DNA of 18,011 bases from an uncultured Lachnospiraceae bacterium (GTDB lineage Bacteria; Bacillota; Clostridia; Lachnospirales; Lachnospiraceae): positions 1 to 18,011 of the forward strand of contig CAJKQE010000040.1 in assembly GCA_905201915.1 (NCBI GenBank), written 5' to 3'. Both the position numbers and the translations under genes were made by a program. Shown in pieces: positions 8,201-15,438 of the stretch (positions within the stretch are counted from its first letter, which is position 1; every line of letters begins with the position of its first letter). The notes under the pieces are model-generated. The model worked only from the letters and a program-made list of their open reading frames with translations. It was not told the DNA's origin and ran no database searches.

Positions 8201-9046
8201 ATGATTCGCAGTATAGACGTAAAACTTTTAACAGAGAATATTAAAGAAATGTGCATTCAGGCAAACCATTATCTGGCACCGGATATGGATAAAGCCATGA
8301 AAAATGCCCATGAGAAAGAAACAAAGCCTTTGGCAAAACAGATATTGGCGCAGCTTTTAGAAAATCTGGATATTGCCGGAGAAGATATGATACCAATCTG
8401 TCAGGATACAGGAATGGCAGTTGTGTTTTTAAAAGTGGGACAGGATGTACACTTTGAAGGCGGAAGTGTAGAAGATGCAGTGAACGAAGGCGTAAGACAA
8501 GGATATACAGAAGGCTACCTGAGAAAATCTGTGGTAGGAGATCCTTTATTGCGTGTAAATACAAAAGATAACACTCCTGCAATTATTCATTATGAGATTG
8601 TACCGGGAGATAAGGTTGAAATTATGGTAGCACCAAAAGGCTTCGGAAGCGAAAATATGAGCAAAATTTATATGCTGAAACCGGCAGATGGTATTGAAGG
8701 CGTAAAAGAGGCAATTATCAATACAGTAAAAGAAGCAGGGCCAAATGCCTGCCCTCCTGTTGTTGTAGGTGTGGGAATTGGAGGTACTTTTGAAAAAGCT
8801 GCTATTTTGGCAAAAAAAGCCCTGACAAGAGAGATTGGTACACATTCAGAGCTTTCCCATGTTAAAGAGCTGGAAGAAGAATTATTGGAAAAAATCAATC
8901 AGATTGGTTTAGGACCGGCAGGCCTTGGCGGAGATACTACGGCATTGGCAGTGAATATCAATACCTATGCAACACATATTGCAGGACTTCCTGTGGCAGT
9001 AAATATTTGTTGTCATGTAAACCGTCATATTGCCAGAACCATATAA
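8201..9046 (+). CDS. Mesaconase (2-methylmalate dehydratase) / class I fumarase-type hydro-lyase, alpha subunit
   Basis: This is the N-terminal half of a two-subunit [4Fe-4S] hydro-lyase (FumA/TtdA alpha family). In the methylaspartate pathway this enzyme hydrates mesaconate to (S)-citramalate; sequence alone cannot exclude fumarate or tartrate as substrate. The 281 residues carry the cluster cysteines expected for the family: Cys67 in I-C-Q-D-T-G, Cys184 in N-A-C-P-P and Cys270/Cys271 in N-I-C-C-H-V-N-R-H. G-I-G-G-T and G-G-D-T-T-A-L-A are also typical. ATG 8201 is preferred over a TTG at 8186 because GGAGG at 8188-8192 sits 8 nt upstream. The cluster makes the enzyme oxygen-sensitive, which fits an anaerobe. 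An automated call would be fumarate hydratase or L(+)-tartrate dehydratase alpha. Confidence 0.92.
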   Translation: MIRSIDVKLLTENIKEMCIQANHYLAPDMDKAMKNAHEKETKPLAKQILAQLLENLDIAGEDMIPICQDTGMAVVFLKVGQDVHFEGGSVEDAVNEGVRQGYTEGYLRKSVVGDPLLRVNTKDNTPAIIHYEIVPGDKVEIMVAPKGFGSENMSKIYMLKPADGIEGVKEAIINTVKEAGPNACPPVVVGVGIGGTFEKAAILAKKALTREIGTHSELSHVKELEEELLEKINQIGLGPAGLGGDTTALAVNINTYATHIAGLPVAVNICCHVNRHIARTI

Positions 9047-9073
9047 TACAGCAGAAATTTGGGAGGAATGAAG

Positions 9074-9610
9074 ATGGACAGATATATGCAGGCACCCCTT
9101 GATAAAGAAGAAGTAAAAGCTTTAGAAGCAGGGGATTATGTTTATATTACAGGTACAATTTACACAGCAAGAGATGCAGCACATCTCAGAATGTCTGAGG
9201 CTTTAGACAGGGGCGAAGAGCTTCCCATTGATTTGAATAATAATATTATATACTATATGGGACCGACTCCTGCAAGAGAAGGCAGAGCGATTGGTTCAGC
9301 AGGACCGACAACAGCCAGTCGTATGGATAAATACGCACCAAGACTTTTAGATTTAGGTCTTACAGGTATGATTGGAAAAGGAAGAAGGAAGCCGGAGGTT
9401 ACAGACGCGATTGTAAGAAACGGTGCGGTCTTCTTTGCAGCGGTAGGCGGAGCAGGTGCTTTATTATCAAAATGTATTAAAAAAGCAGAAGTGATTGCCT
9501 ATGATGATTTGGGAACAGAGGCAATCAGAAAACTGGAAGTGGAGAATTTTCCTGTAATTGTGGTAATTGACTCAAAGGGAAGAAATCTTTACGATGAAGT
9601 TTGTAAATAG
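9074..9610 (+). CDS. Mesaconase / class I fumarase-type hydro-lyase, beta subunit
   Basis: This is the C-terminal-half partner (TtdB/FumA C-terminal domain) of the iron-sulfur hydro-lyase encoded just upstream. Family motifs in its 178 residues include I-T-G-T-I-Y-T-A-R-D-A-A-H (about 25-37), Y-Y-M-G-P-T-P-A-R-E-G-R, S-A-G-P-T-T-A-S-R-M-D and M-I-G-K-G-R-R. These line the substrate site shared with the alpha subunit. ATG 9074 is chosen because GGGAGG at 9061-9066 is 7 nt away; ATG 9068 is only 1 nt from it. It lies 27 nt behind the alpha gene and is followed directly by a terminator, so it is the last gene of the glutamate operon. Confidence 0.92.
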   Translation: MDRYMQAPLDKEEVKALEAGDYVYITGTIYTARDAAHLRMSEALDRGEELPIDLNNNIIYYMGPTPAREGRAIGSAGPTTASRMDKYAPRLLDLGLTGMIGKGRRKPEVTDAIVRNGAVFFAAVGGAGALLSKCIKKAEVIAYDDLGTEAIRKLEVENFPVIVVIDSKGRNLYDEVCK

Positions 9611-9617
9611 GTAAATC

Positions 9618-9668
9618 AAAAGAAGGGTGTTGCAGTAAGTGATACTTAGTGTAATATCCTTCTTTTTT
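9618..9668 (+). terminator. Rho-independent terminator of the methylaspartate operon
   Basis: The left arm starting AAAAGAAGGGTGTTGCA pairs with TGTAATATCCTTCTTTT through Watson-Crick and three G-U pairs. An inner TAAGT/ACTTA stem with a GAT loop continues it after one mismatch. A run of six T follows the CCTTC. It begins 8 nt after the stop of the hydro-lyase beta gene, a textbook position. Confidence 0.9.
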
Positions 9669-9690
9669 GTTATCAATATAATGCATCAGG

Positions 9691-9727
9691 TTGTTTTCAG
9701 ACACAAATTATGGTATTCTGAAAACAA
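9691..9727 (+). promoter_or_regulatory. Candidate promoter embedded in an 11-bp inverted repeat
   Basis: TTGTTT (9691-9696), 17 nt, TATTCT (9714-9719) with an extended TGG just before it form a plausible sigma-A promoter for the gene at 9750. The same stretch is an inverted repeat: TTGTTTTCAGA (9691-9701) and TCTGAAAACAA (9717-9727), separated by 15 nt. One arm covers the -35 and the other the -10, so the dyad could be an operator. Both are read from sequence; use as a promoter is inferred. Confidence 0.55.
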
Positions 9728-9749
9728 AAAGTAGTAAAGGAGAAGTAAG

Positions 9750-10631
9750 GTGAAAAACAAAAAAATTATAGGGATTGTTGGAATTATTTTGGTGATTTTA
9801 ATAATCGGAGCAGTCTTTTTAGGAAAAGGCAATGTTGAGAAGCAGGAAAAGAAAACAGAAAAGAAAACAGAAAAGAAAACAGAAGACTCTTATATGGAAG
9901 CTGTTTATTTAAAAGATGAGCAGGGAAATGGTATCTTTGTACAGACAGATACAGAAATGCCATTTTTTGGTACAATTCCACAGGAATTATATGATGAAAA
10001 AGAAAATAAAATTACAGAAGAAGATTTGAATTCTGGGGACGTAGTAAAAATATGGGGAAATGAAGCGATTGCACAATCTTATCCTGCACAGTATCCGGGA
10101 ATTACAAAAATACAGATAGAAGAAAAAGAGAATAAAGAATATATTGAAAAGTATGGTCATTACTTAGAAGAATTTATTGCAGTACCAGATGAGACAGAAC
10201 TGCCATATCTGGATATTTCTTATAAACAGCCGAATGCGCTGGTGACAGCTGCCGTAGATACCGTGGCATCTTATATATGGGAATACAGTAGAGATGATGG
10301 AAAACAAGTACGAGAAGAAAGTTTGGAGAATTCGGTTTTAACTTTACCGGAACTTGCAGAAATTCAGGTGGCAGGAGATACGCAAGCAGAACTTTTATTT
10401 TGCACAGAGCCTGAAAAAGTAGAAGTTTTGCGTTGGGACGAAAGTCTTAAAATGGAAGAAGGAAGTGAGGACGCAATACCGGAAGGAGAAACCGTTCAGA
10501 TTGAAAATGGCGAAGCAGGCAATATTTCAATAACCATTCAGCCCGGTTATATTTATATGATAAAAGCATTTTGGAAAAACGGAGAGGTAGAATATGGATT
10601 TTCTGTTACAGAAATGTCTGTAATAGAATAG
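9750..10631 (+). CDS. Membrane-anchored extracytoplasmic protein, DUF3221-like region
   Basis: This is a 293-residue protein of unknown function with a GTG start placed 7 nt after AAAGGAG. Residues 6-24 form one hydrophobic segment after a lysine-rich start. There is no lipobox and no clear cleavage site, so it is probably an N-terminal anchor with the rest outside the cell. A lysine/glutamate linker follows, with three K-K-T-E units encoded by a perfect 12-bp DNA repeat. Residues about 48-128 (A-V-Y-L-K-D to G-D-V-V-K-I-W, then S-Y-P-A-Q-Y-P-G-I) resemble small OB-fold DUF3221-type domains; that match is from memory and tentative. The C-terminal part ends in Y-I-Y-M-I-K-A-F-W and G-E-V-E-Y-G-F, a beta-rich pattern seen in cell-surface proteins of Lachnospiraceae. 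It starts a new transcription unit after the operon terminator. Confidence 0.8.
   Translation: MKNKKIIGIVGIILVILIIGAVFLGKGNVEKQEKKTEKKTEKKTEDSYMEAVYLKDEQGNGIFVQTDTEMPFFGTIPQELYDEKENKITEEDLNSGDVVKIWGNEAIAQSYPAQYPGITKIQIEEKENKEYIEKYGHYLEEFIAVPDETELPYLDISYKQPNALVTAAVDTVASYIWEYSRDDGKQVREESLENSVLTLPELAEIQVAGDTQAELLFCTEPEKVEVLRWDESLKMEEGSEDAIPEGETVQIENGEAGNISITIQPGYIYMIKAFWKNGEVEYGFSVTEMSVIE
9846..9881 (+). repeat. Three perfect tandem copies of a 12-bp unit (GAAAAGAAAACA)
   Basis: The unit occurs three times head to tail inside the membrane-anchored protein gene and encodes the charged K-K-T-E linker just after the transmembrane segment. As a 12-bp in-frame unit it could expand or contract without a frameshift, changing only spacer length. 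Confidence 0.85.
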
Positions 10632-10649
10632 AAAAAAGGTGGTAAAAAT

Positions 10650-11192
10650 ATGCAAGAAGAAAAAATTTTAGAAGCAGCAGAAAATCTGGGATTTACAAAT
10701 TATAAAATCATTGATGCTCAGGTAATCGAATATGATGGTAGCTTTCGCAGATTTTGTGAAATGAATTATTGCGGAAATTATGAAAAAAATTATTCCTGTC
10801 CGCCTGCCTGCGGAACTTTTGAGGAATTAAAAGAAAAAGCAGATAGGTTTAAAAAGGCATTGGTGCTTCAGACGATTACAATGGTTCATGATATCAATGA
10901 TGACAGTGAGACACGCTTAATTAAAAAACATCATAATCAGCTTACAAGAAAATTGATTTCAGAACTGGAAGAAGAAATTCAGGAATATCTGCCGGCAATG
11001 GCGGGACCATGCCAGTTATGCACACCTTGTGCAATAAGAGAGGGAAAAGAGTGTGTGTTTCCGGATAAAAAGGCTTCCTGCTTATCTGCTTTTTGTATTC
11101 AGGTAAATAAGCTGGCACAATACTGTGGATTTCCTTATTATTGTGAAGGAAAAGTAGCATTTTTCAGTTTATTGTTTTTTGATAGGAAATAA
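10650..11192 (+). CDS. DUF2284 family cysteine-rich predicted metal-binding protein
   Basis: This is a 180-residue protein of the DUF2284 family (predicted metal-binding, function not established). It has 12 cysteines in two groups: Cys36, 41, 50, 54 (C-G-N-Y-x3-Y-S-C-P-P-A-C-G) and Cys121, 124, 127, 135, 144, 149, with further ones at 159 and 165. The second group reads C-Q-L-C-T-P-C-A-I-R-E-G-K-E-C, which recalls iron-sulfur or corrinoid-protein-associated sites; that is only a resemblance. There is no signal peptide, so it is cytoplasmic. AAAGGTGG before ATG 10650 is a good ribosome binding site. It lies 18 nt after the preceding gene and is probably co-transcribed with it, though no functional link is apparent. 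Confidence 0.85.
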   Translation: MQEEKILEAAENLGFTNYKIIDAQVIEYDGSFRRFCEMNYCGNYEKNYSCPPACGTFEELKEKADRFKKALVLQTITMVHDINDDSETRLIKKHHNQLTRKLISELEEEIQEYLPAMAGPCQLCTPCAIREGKECVFPDKKASCLSAFCIQVNKLAQYCGFPYYCEGKVAFFSLLFFDRK

Positions 11193-11195
11193 ACA

Positions 11196-11229
11196 GGGAC
11201 AAAAACAGGAAAAAGGTGTATACTATACA
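11196..11229 (+). promoter_or_regulatory. Weak candidate promoter with a 13-bp palindrome over the -10
   Basis: GGGACA (11196-11201), 17 nt, TATACT (11219-11224) is a possible promoter for the SseB-family gene. The -10 lies in the perfect palindrome TGTATACTATACA (11217-11229, single central base). The -35 matches the consensus at only four positions, so read-through from upstream is an equally good explanation. Confidence 0.3.
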
Positions 11230-11259
11230 TAGAAAAGATTACAACAGGAGAAGAAGGAC

Positions 11260-12042
11260 ATGGATAATGTAAAAAAAGAACTAATTCAGAAAATACAGAC
11301 AAGAGAGGAAGTATTTGCGCTCTTTTCAAGAGCTACCAGACAGCCCTTCGTGATTTGTGACGCAGAAAGTTTTAACGATCAGGTGTGGATTTTCGAAGAC
11401 AAAGAAGATTTGGAAAAGGCGGCACAGCCTATTGCGGCAGAAAAAAATGCAGTTGCAGGAATAAAAGTAGAAAATAAGAGCTTTCTTAATTTTTATACAA
11501 CACTGTACACACTGGGGGTAAATAGCGTTGTATATCATGAAAAAGATAAAAAAACAGAGCTTGAATTGGAAGAAATCGTAAGAAAACCTGATTTTTCCGT
11601 ACTTCCTGAGGAAAAGAGACCATTGCTCAATCCACAGCTTCAGTTATCAGCTATTTACTTTATGCAGGAATTCCGCAGAGATGTAGAAATGGCAGAAAAG
11701 ACATCACTTCCTGAACTGGAGGAAGAAGTTGCAGCAAATGTGGTAAAGAGTAAATTCCTTCTGGCAGTAGAGAAAAAGGATGAGGAAGAGGAAGGTAAAA
11801 ATGTACAGGTTCCTTATGTGAAAAATCAAAATGGTGATGTTTTCCAGCCTGTTTTTACAGATGCTGAGGAATTTCGCAGATTTAATCAAGAAGGAAAATT
11901 TCAGGCACTTTTAGTAACTTTTGAAAATATGGAGAAAGTATTAATACCGATTGCAAAAGGGATTGTAATTAATCCGAACAGTTTTAATTTAATTCTTCCG
12001 AAAGAGAAGATGAGTGCATTAAAGCAAAGATTTGGTATGTAA
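11260..12042 (+). CDS. SseB family protein
   Basis: This is a 260-residue cytoplasmic protein with the SseB N-terminal-type domain in its C-terminal half. The recognisable pattern is V-P-Y-V-K-N-Q-N-G-D-V-F-Q-P-V-F-T-D, then E-E-F-R-R-F, V-T-F-E-N-M and G-I-V-I-N-P-N-S-F-N-L-I-L near the end. The N-terminal third shows no domain that I recognise, and the middle is an acidic, helical linker. In Firmicutes such proteins have no settled role; the name comes from Salmonella but implies no secretion function here. AGGAG sits upstream of ATG 11260 at an ordinary distance. The gene lies between the DUF2284 and PHP genes in the same direction. Confidence 0.82.
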   Translation: MDNVKKELIQKIQTREEVFALFSRATRQPFVICDAESFNDQVWIFEDKEDLEKAAQPIAAEKNAVAGIKVENKSFLNFYTTLYTLGVNSVVYHEKDKKTELELEEIVRKPDFSVLPEEKRPLLNPQLQLSAIYFMQEFRRDVEMAEKTSLPELEEEVAANVVKSKFLLAVEKKDEEEEGKNVQVPYVKNQNGDVFQPVFTDAEEFRRFNQEGKFQALLVTFENMEKVLIPIAKGIVINPNSFNLILPKEKMSALKQRFGM

Positions 12043-12078
12043 GTTTAAAATATCAAATGTGGGGAAGGAGATGTTGTC

Positions 12079-12903
12079 ATGAAGATTGACATGCATTGCC
12101 ATACAAAAGAAGGATCTATTGACGGAAAAGTCCCTATTGAAGAATATATTTCTATGCTAAAAGCCCAGGGATTTGGAGGAATGTTGGTAACAGATCATGA
12201 TTCTTATGGGGGATACCGTTATTGGAAAAAAAACATTAAAGGAAAAAAACATAAGGACTTTGTAGTATTAAAAGGAATTGAATATGACACACTGGATGCG
12301 GGACATATCATTGTAATTATGCCGGAAAACATTAAGTTGCGTCTGTTGGAACTTCGTGGAATTCCTGTGCAGATGTTGATACCCATTGTGCATAATTATG
12401 GGGGAATTTTAGGACCGGCACATCCATGTGGTGAAAAGTTTATGAGCTTTATGAATGCAAAGGCTTATGAGAGAAATCCTGATATTCTAAAGGAATTTGA
12501 TTTTATGGAGACCTTTAATGCCTGTGAGCCACAAGATGTAAATGACAGAGCTGTAAAAATCGCAGAGAAATACGATTTACCGGGAACCGGGGGAAGTGAT
12601 GCACATAAGGCAGATTGTGTAGGATTGGCGTATACAGAAGTTCCTGATGATATTACATGTGAGTCAGATTTGATTACTCATATTATGAAGGGAACAAAGT
12701 TAAGTTGTGGCGGCAGTATTTATACTAAGACAACAAAGGAAAAGATTGGAAAGGCAAAAACAGTTCTTTCACATTCTTTTTGGGTATACAATAAAATCGG
12801 AGGCTGGAGTAAGGCTTTTAAAAGAAATAGTAAACTAAAAACAGGGTTCATTGAAAGAGTAGAGGTTGAAAAGGAAGAAAAGTATGAGCAAAAAAGTAAT
12901 TAA
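12079..12903 (+). CDS. PHP domain metal-dependent phosphohydrolase
   Basis: This is a 274-residue polymerase-and-histidinol-phosphatase (PHP) fold hydrolase, probably a phosphoesterase acting on a small phosphorylated or nucleotide substrate that I cannot name. All metal motifs are present: His6 and His8 (M-H-C-H-T), Asp39 and His40 (T-D-H-D), Glu68 (G-I-E-Y-D), His105 and His115 (V-H-N and A-H-P), and Asp174/His176 (S-D-A-H). The last 55 or so residues are basic (T-K-E-K-I-G-K-A-K, F-K-R-N-S-K) and extend past the barrel. GGAAGGAG lies before ATG 12079. The 3' end overlaps homoserine dehydrogenase by 20 nt, implying co-translation, although a metabolic link to threonine synthesis is not evident. 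Confidence 0.88.
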   Translation: MKIDMHCHTKEGSIDGKVPIEEYISMLKAQGFGGMLVTDHDSYGGYRYWKKNIKGKKHKDFVVLKGIEYDTLDAGHIIVIMPENIKLRLLELRGIPVQMLIPIVHNYGGILGPAHPCGEKFMSFMNAKAYERNPDILKEFDFMETFNACEPQDVNDRAVKIAEKYDLPGTGGSDAHKADCVGLAYTEVPDDITCESDLITHIMKGTKLSCGGSIYTKTTKEKIGKAKTVLSHSFWVYNKIGGWSKAFKRNSKLKTGFIERVEVEKEEKYEQKSN

Positions 12904-14182
12904 CGCAGCACTTTTAGGCCTTGGGACTGTAGGAACCGGGGTATATAAGGTATTAAAAAATCAAGAAACTGAGATGGAAAAGAAAATCGGCGCTACTGTG
13001 AAATTGAAGAAAATTCTTGTTCGGAATTTGAAAAAAGCAGCAGCAAAGATTGAAGAACCGGAAATTTTGACAAATAATTGGACAGAAATTTTAGAAGATG
13101 AAACCATAGATATTGTCATTGAGGTAATGGGAGGAATTGAGCCTGCGAAAACTTATATTATGGAGGCTTTAAAAGCAGGAAAAAATGTAGTTACAGCCAA
13201 TAAGGATTTGGTTGCATCTCATGGAGGAGAGCTTTTAGATTGTGCTTCGGCTAATCATTGTGATTTTTTGTTTGAGGCAGCTGTAGCAGGAGGAATTCCA
13301 ATTATTCGTCCTTTAAAACAGTGTCTTGCAGGAAACCATCTGTCTGAAATTGTAGGTATTGTAAATGGTACAACAAATTTTATTCTTACAAAAATGACAC
13401 AGGAAAACATGGAGTTTGCAGAAGCACTTGCACTTGCAACAAAGCTGGGTTATGCAGAGGCAGATCCTACTGCTGATATACAAGGGTATGATGCAGGAAG
13501 AAAAATGGCGATTATGGCATCTATTGCATTTAATTCCAGAGTGACATTTGAAAATGTTGCGACAGAGGGGATTACCCGCATTTCTTCAAAAGATATTCGT
13601 TATGCAAGAGATTTAGGATGTGTGATTAAGCTTTTGGGTGTTGCAAGAAATACAGATACAGGAATTGAAGTATCTGTGCAGCCTATGTTGGTTTCTGAAA
13701 AACATCCTCTGGCATCTGTGAATGATTCTTTTAATGCAGTATTTGTTCATGGAGATGCTGTAGATGATGCAATGTTTTATGGAAGAGGAGCCGGAGAGTT
13801 GCCTACAGCAAGTGCCATTGTGGGAGATGTTTTTGACATTGTAAGAGATATTTTATTCCAATGTACAGCAAGAATTTGTTGTACTTGTTATAAATCTCTT
13901 TCTATTAAAAATCAGGAAGATATTGAGAGTCGCTTCTTTATGCGTATTCATGCAAGTGATCATCCGGGAGTATTGGCAGCAATTGCCAGTGTGCTGGGCA
14001 AATATGAAGTAAGTATTGCTCAGATGATTCAAAAACATAAACATGAAGAATGGGCAGAATTGGTGATTGTAACATCAAGAGTAAAAGAAGGAAACTTCCA
14101 CGATGCGCTTTTGGTTTTGGAGAAAATGGAAGTAGTGCAGAAGATTTCTTCTGTTATTAGAGTATATGGAGAGGAAGAATGA
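12884..14182 (+). CDS. hom: Homoserine dehydrogenase with C-terminal ACT domain
   Basis: This enzyme reduces aspartate semialdehyde to homoserine with NAD(P)H, the branch to threonine and methionine. The nucleotide loop G-L-G-T-V-G-T-G lies at residues 12-19, T-A-N-K-D at 104-108 (Lys107), N-G-T-T-N at 161-165, and the catalytic pair Asp203 and Lys207 in G-Y-D-A-G-R-K. The C-terminal 80 or so residues (R-I-H-A-S-D-H-P-G-V-L-A onward) form an ACT domain, the usual site of threonine feedback inhibition. ATG 12884 gives 432 residues, normal for Gram-positive Hom, with GGAAG about 7 nt upstream; a TTG at 12866 lacks support. It overlaps the PHP gene by 20 nt and the AlaX gene by 4 nt. Confidence 0.96.
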   Translation: MSKKVINAALLGLGTVGTGVYKVLKNQETEMEKKIGATVKLKKILVRNLKKAAAKIEEPEILTNNWTEILEDETIDIVIEVMGGIEPAKTYIMEALKAGKNVVTANKDLVASHGGELLDCASANHCDFLFEAAVAGGIPIIRPLKQCLAGNHLSEIVGIVNGTTNFILTKMTQENMEFAEALALATKLGYAEADPTADIQGYDAGRKMAIMASIAFNSRVTFENVATEGITRISSKDIRYARDLGCVIKLLGVARNTDTGIEVSVQPMLVSEKHPLASVNDSFNAVFVHGDAVDDAMFYGRGAGELPTASAIVGDVFDIVRDILFQCTARICCTCYKSLSIKNQEDIESRFFMRIHASDHPGVLAAIASVLGKYEVSIAQMIQKHKHEEWAELVIVTSRVKEGNFHDALLVLEKMEVVQKISSVIRVYGEEE

Positions 14183-15354
14183 CAGAACAGTTATATTATC
14201 AAGACAGTTATATAAAAGATTTTGAAGCTGTGGTTTTGTCCTGTATTCCAAATGGAAATCATTTTGAGGCGGTTCTTGATAGAACTGCCTTTTTTCCAGA
14301 AGGAGGAGGACAATGTGCAGATACCGGTGTGCTGCATATAGAGAACAGGAAAATAAAAGTATTTGATGTGCAGGAAAGAAATGGAGAAATTATTCATTTC
14401 ATAGATGAGGAAATTTTGCCGGGACAGACAGTTATAGGAGAATTGGAGTTTCAGGAGCGATTTTCCAAGATGCAGCAGCATACTGGAGAACATATTATTT
14501 CTGGAATTGTACATAGAAGATTTGGTTATGAAAATGTAGGGTTTCATCTGGGAAAAGAAGAAGTGACTATGGATTATGATGGCCCTCTTACAGGAGAAGA
14601 ACTGAGAAGTGTTGAATACGAAGCAAATCAAGTAGTGGCAGAGAACAGAGAAATAAAAGCGTATTTTCCCAGTACAGAAGAGTTGGAAAAAATCCCTTAT
14701 CGCAGCAAGAAAGAATTGCAGGGAAAAATCCGAATTGTGGAAATTCAGGATTGTGATATCTGCGCCTGCTGTGCTCCCCATGTGCAAACAACAGGAAATG
14801 TAGGACTTATTAAAATTACCAATGCCATACGTTATAAAGGCGGTATGCGCCTTTGGATTGCCTGTGGTATGCGGGCGTTGGAGGATTATAATCAAAAGGA
14901 AGCCAGTGTGGTACAAATTTCCAATATGCTCTCTGCAAAACAGCAGGAAGTGACTGAGGCTGTAAAGCGTTTAACAGAGGAAATTCAACAGCTAAAAGAA
15001 AAAGCAGCGAAGATGCAGGAAAAACTGGTTATGGGATATTTAGAGTCTGAAACAGAAGCTTTAAAAGAAAATCCAAATGCAAACCTGTTGCTTTTTGAAA
15101 AAGAATTAGATGCTGTGGCGATGCGAAACTTTGTCAATGCAGGAATGGAGCTTACAAAAGGTGTGTGCGGTGTTTTTATAGGAGATGAAAAACAGGGATT
15201 TCGCTATGTGCTGGGGAGCAGTGGAGATATCCGAGAAATCGGTAAGAAATTAAATGAAGCTTTTCAGGGAAAAGGAGGAGGAAAACCTCCGATGATACAG
15301 GGCTCTCTTGTAGGGGAGGAAAAAAAGATAAGGGAGTTTTTGGACGAAATATAA
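14179..15354 (+). CDS. AlaX-L type alanyl-tRNA editing protein (trans-editing)
   Basis: This is a free-standing homologue of the editing part of alanyl-tRNA synthetase, expected to hydrolyse mischarged Ser- or Gly-tRNA(Ala) in trans. The N-terminal region has the AlaRS-like F-F-P-E-G-G-G-Q. The zinc/editing motif H-T-G-E-H is at residues 101-105 and C-x3-H (Cys197, His201) completes it, so the site looks intact. Residues about 240-285 are heptad-like and glutamate/lysine-rich, probably a coiled coil. The C-terminal part resembles DHHA1, ending G-K-G-G-G-K-P-P-M-I-Q-G-S. At 391 residues this is the long (AlaX-L) class. Its ATG overlaps the hom stop (ATGA), with GAGGAA just upstream. It is the last gene before the convergent terminator. 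Confidence 0.93.
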   Translation: MTEQLYYQDSYIKDFEAVVLSCIPNGNHFEAVLDRTAFFPEGGGQCADTGVLHIENRKIKVFDVQERNGEIIHFIDEEILPGQTVIGELEFQERFSKMQQHTGEHIISGIVHRRFGYENVGFHLGKEEVTMDYDGPLTGEELRSVEYEANQVVAENREIKAYFPSTEELEKIPYRSKKELQGKIRIVEIQDCDICACCAPHVQTTGNVGLIKITNAIRYKGGMRLWIACGMRALEDYNQKEASVVQISNMLSAKQQEVTEAVKRLTEEIQQLKEKAAKMQEKLVMGYLESETEALKENPNANLLLFEKELDAVAMRNFVNAGMELTKGVCGVFIGDEKQGFRYVLGSSGDIREIGKKLNEAFQGKGGGKPPMIQGSLVGEEKKIREFLDEI

Positions 15355-15376
15355 CTAAAAATTCGTGTTATTATTA

Positions 15377-15422
15377 AGGAAAAGTCCTTATATTTAAAAA
15401 TGAAAATATAAGGACTTTTCCT
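15377..15422. terminator. Perfect 19-bp hairpin, probable bidirectional terminator
   Basis: Arms 15377-15395 and 15404-15422 are exactly complementary with an 8-nt loop (AAAAATGA). The GTCC/GGAC core is flanked by AAAA on the left and TTTT on the right, so each strand reads a stem followed by a short T-run. It sits 22 nt after the alaX stop and 17 nt beyond the end of the convergent secreted-protein gene, serving both directions. Confidence 0.8.
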
Positions 15423-15438
15423 CAATAAAAATAGTATG

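Noticed and set aside
14191..14916. Long antisense open frame (241 codons) opposite the AlaX-L gene
   Set aside because: It is fully antisense to a gene with intact catalytic motifs, has a composition rich in Phe, Ile, His and Cys typical of shadow frames, and no ribosome binding site or domain was seen.
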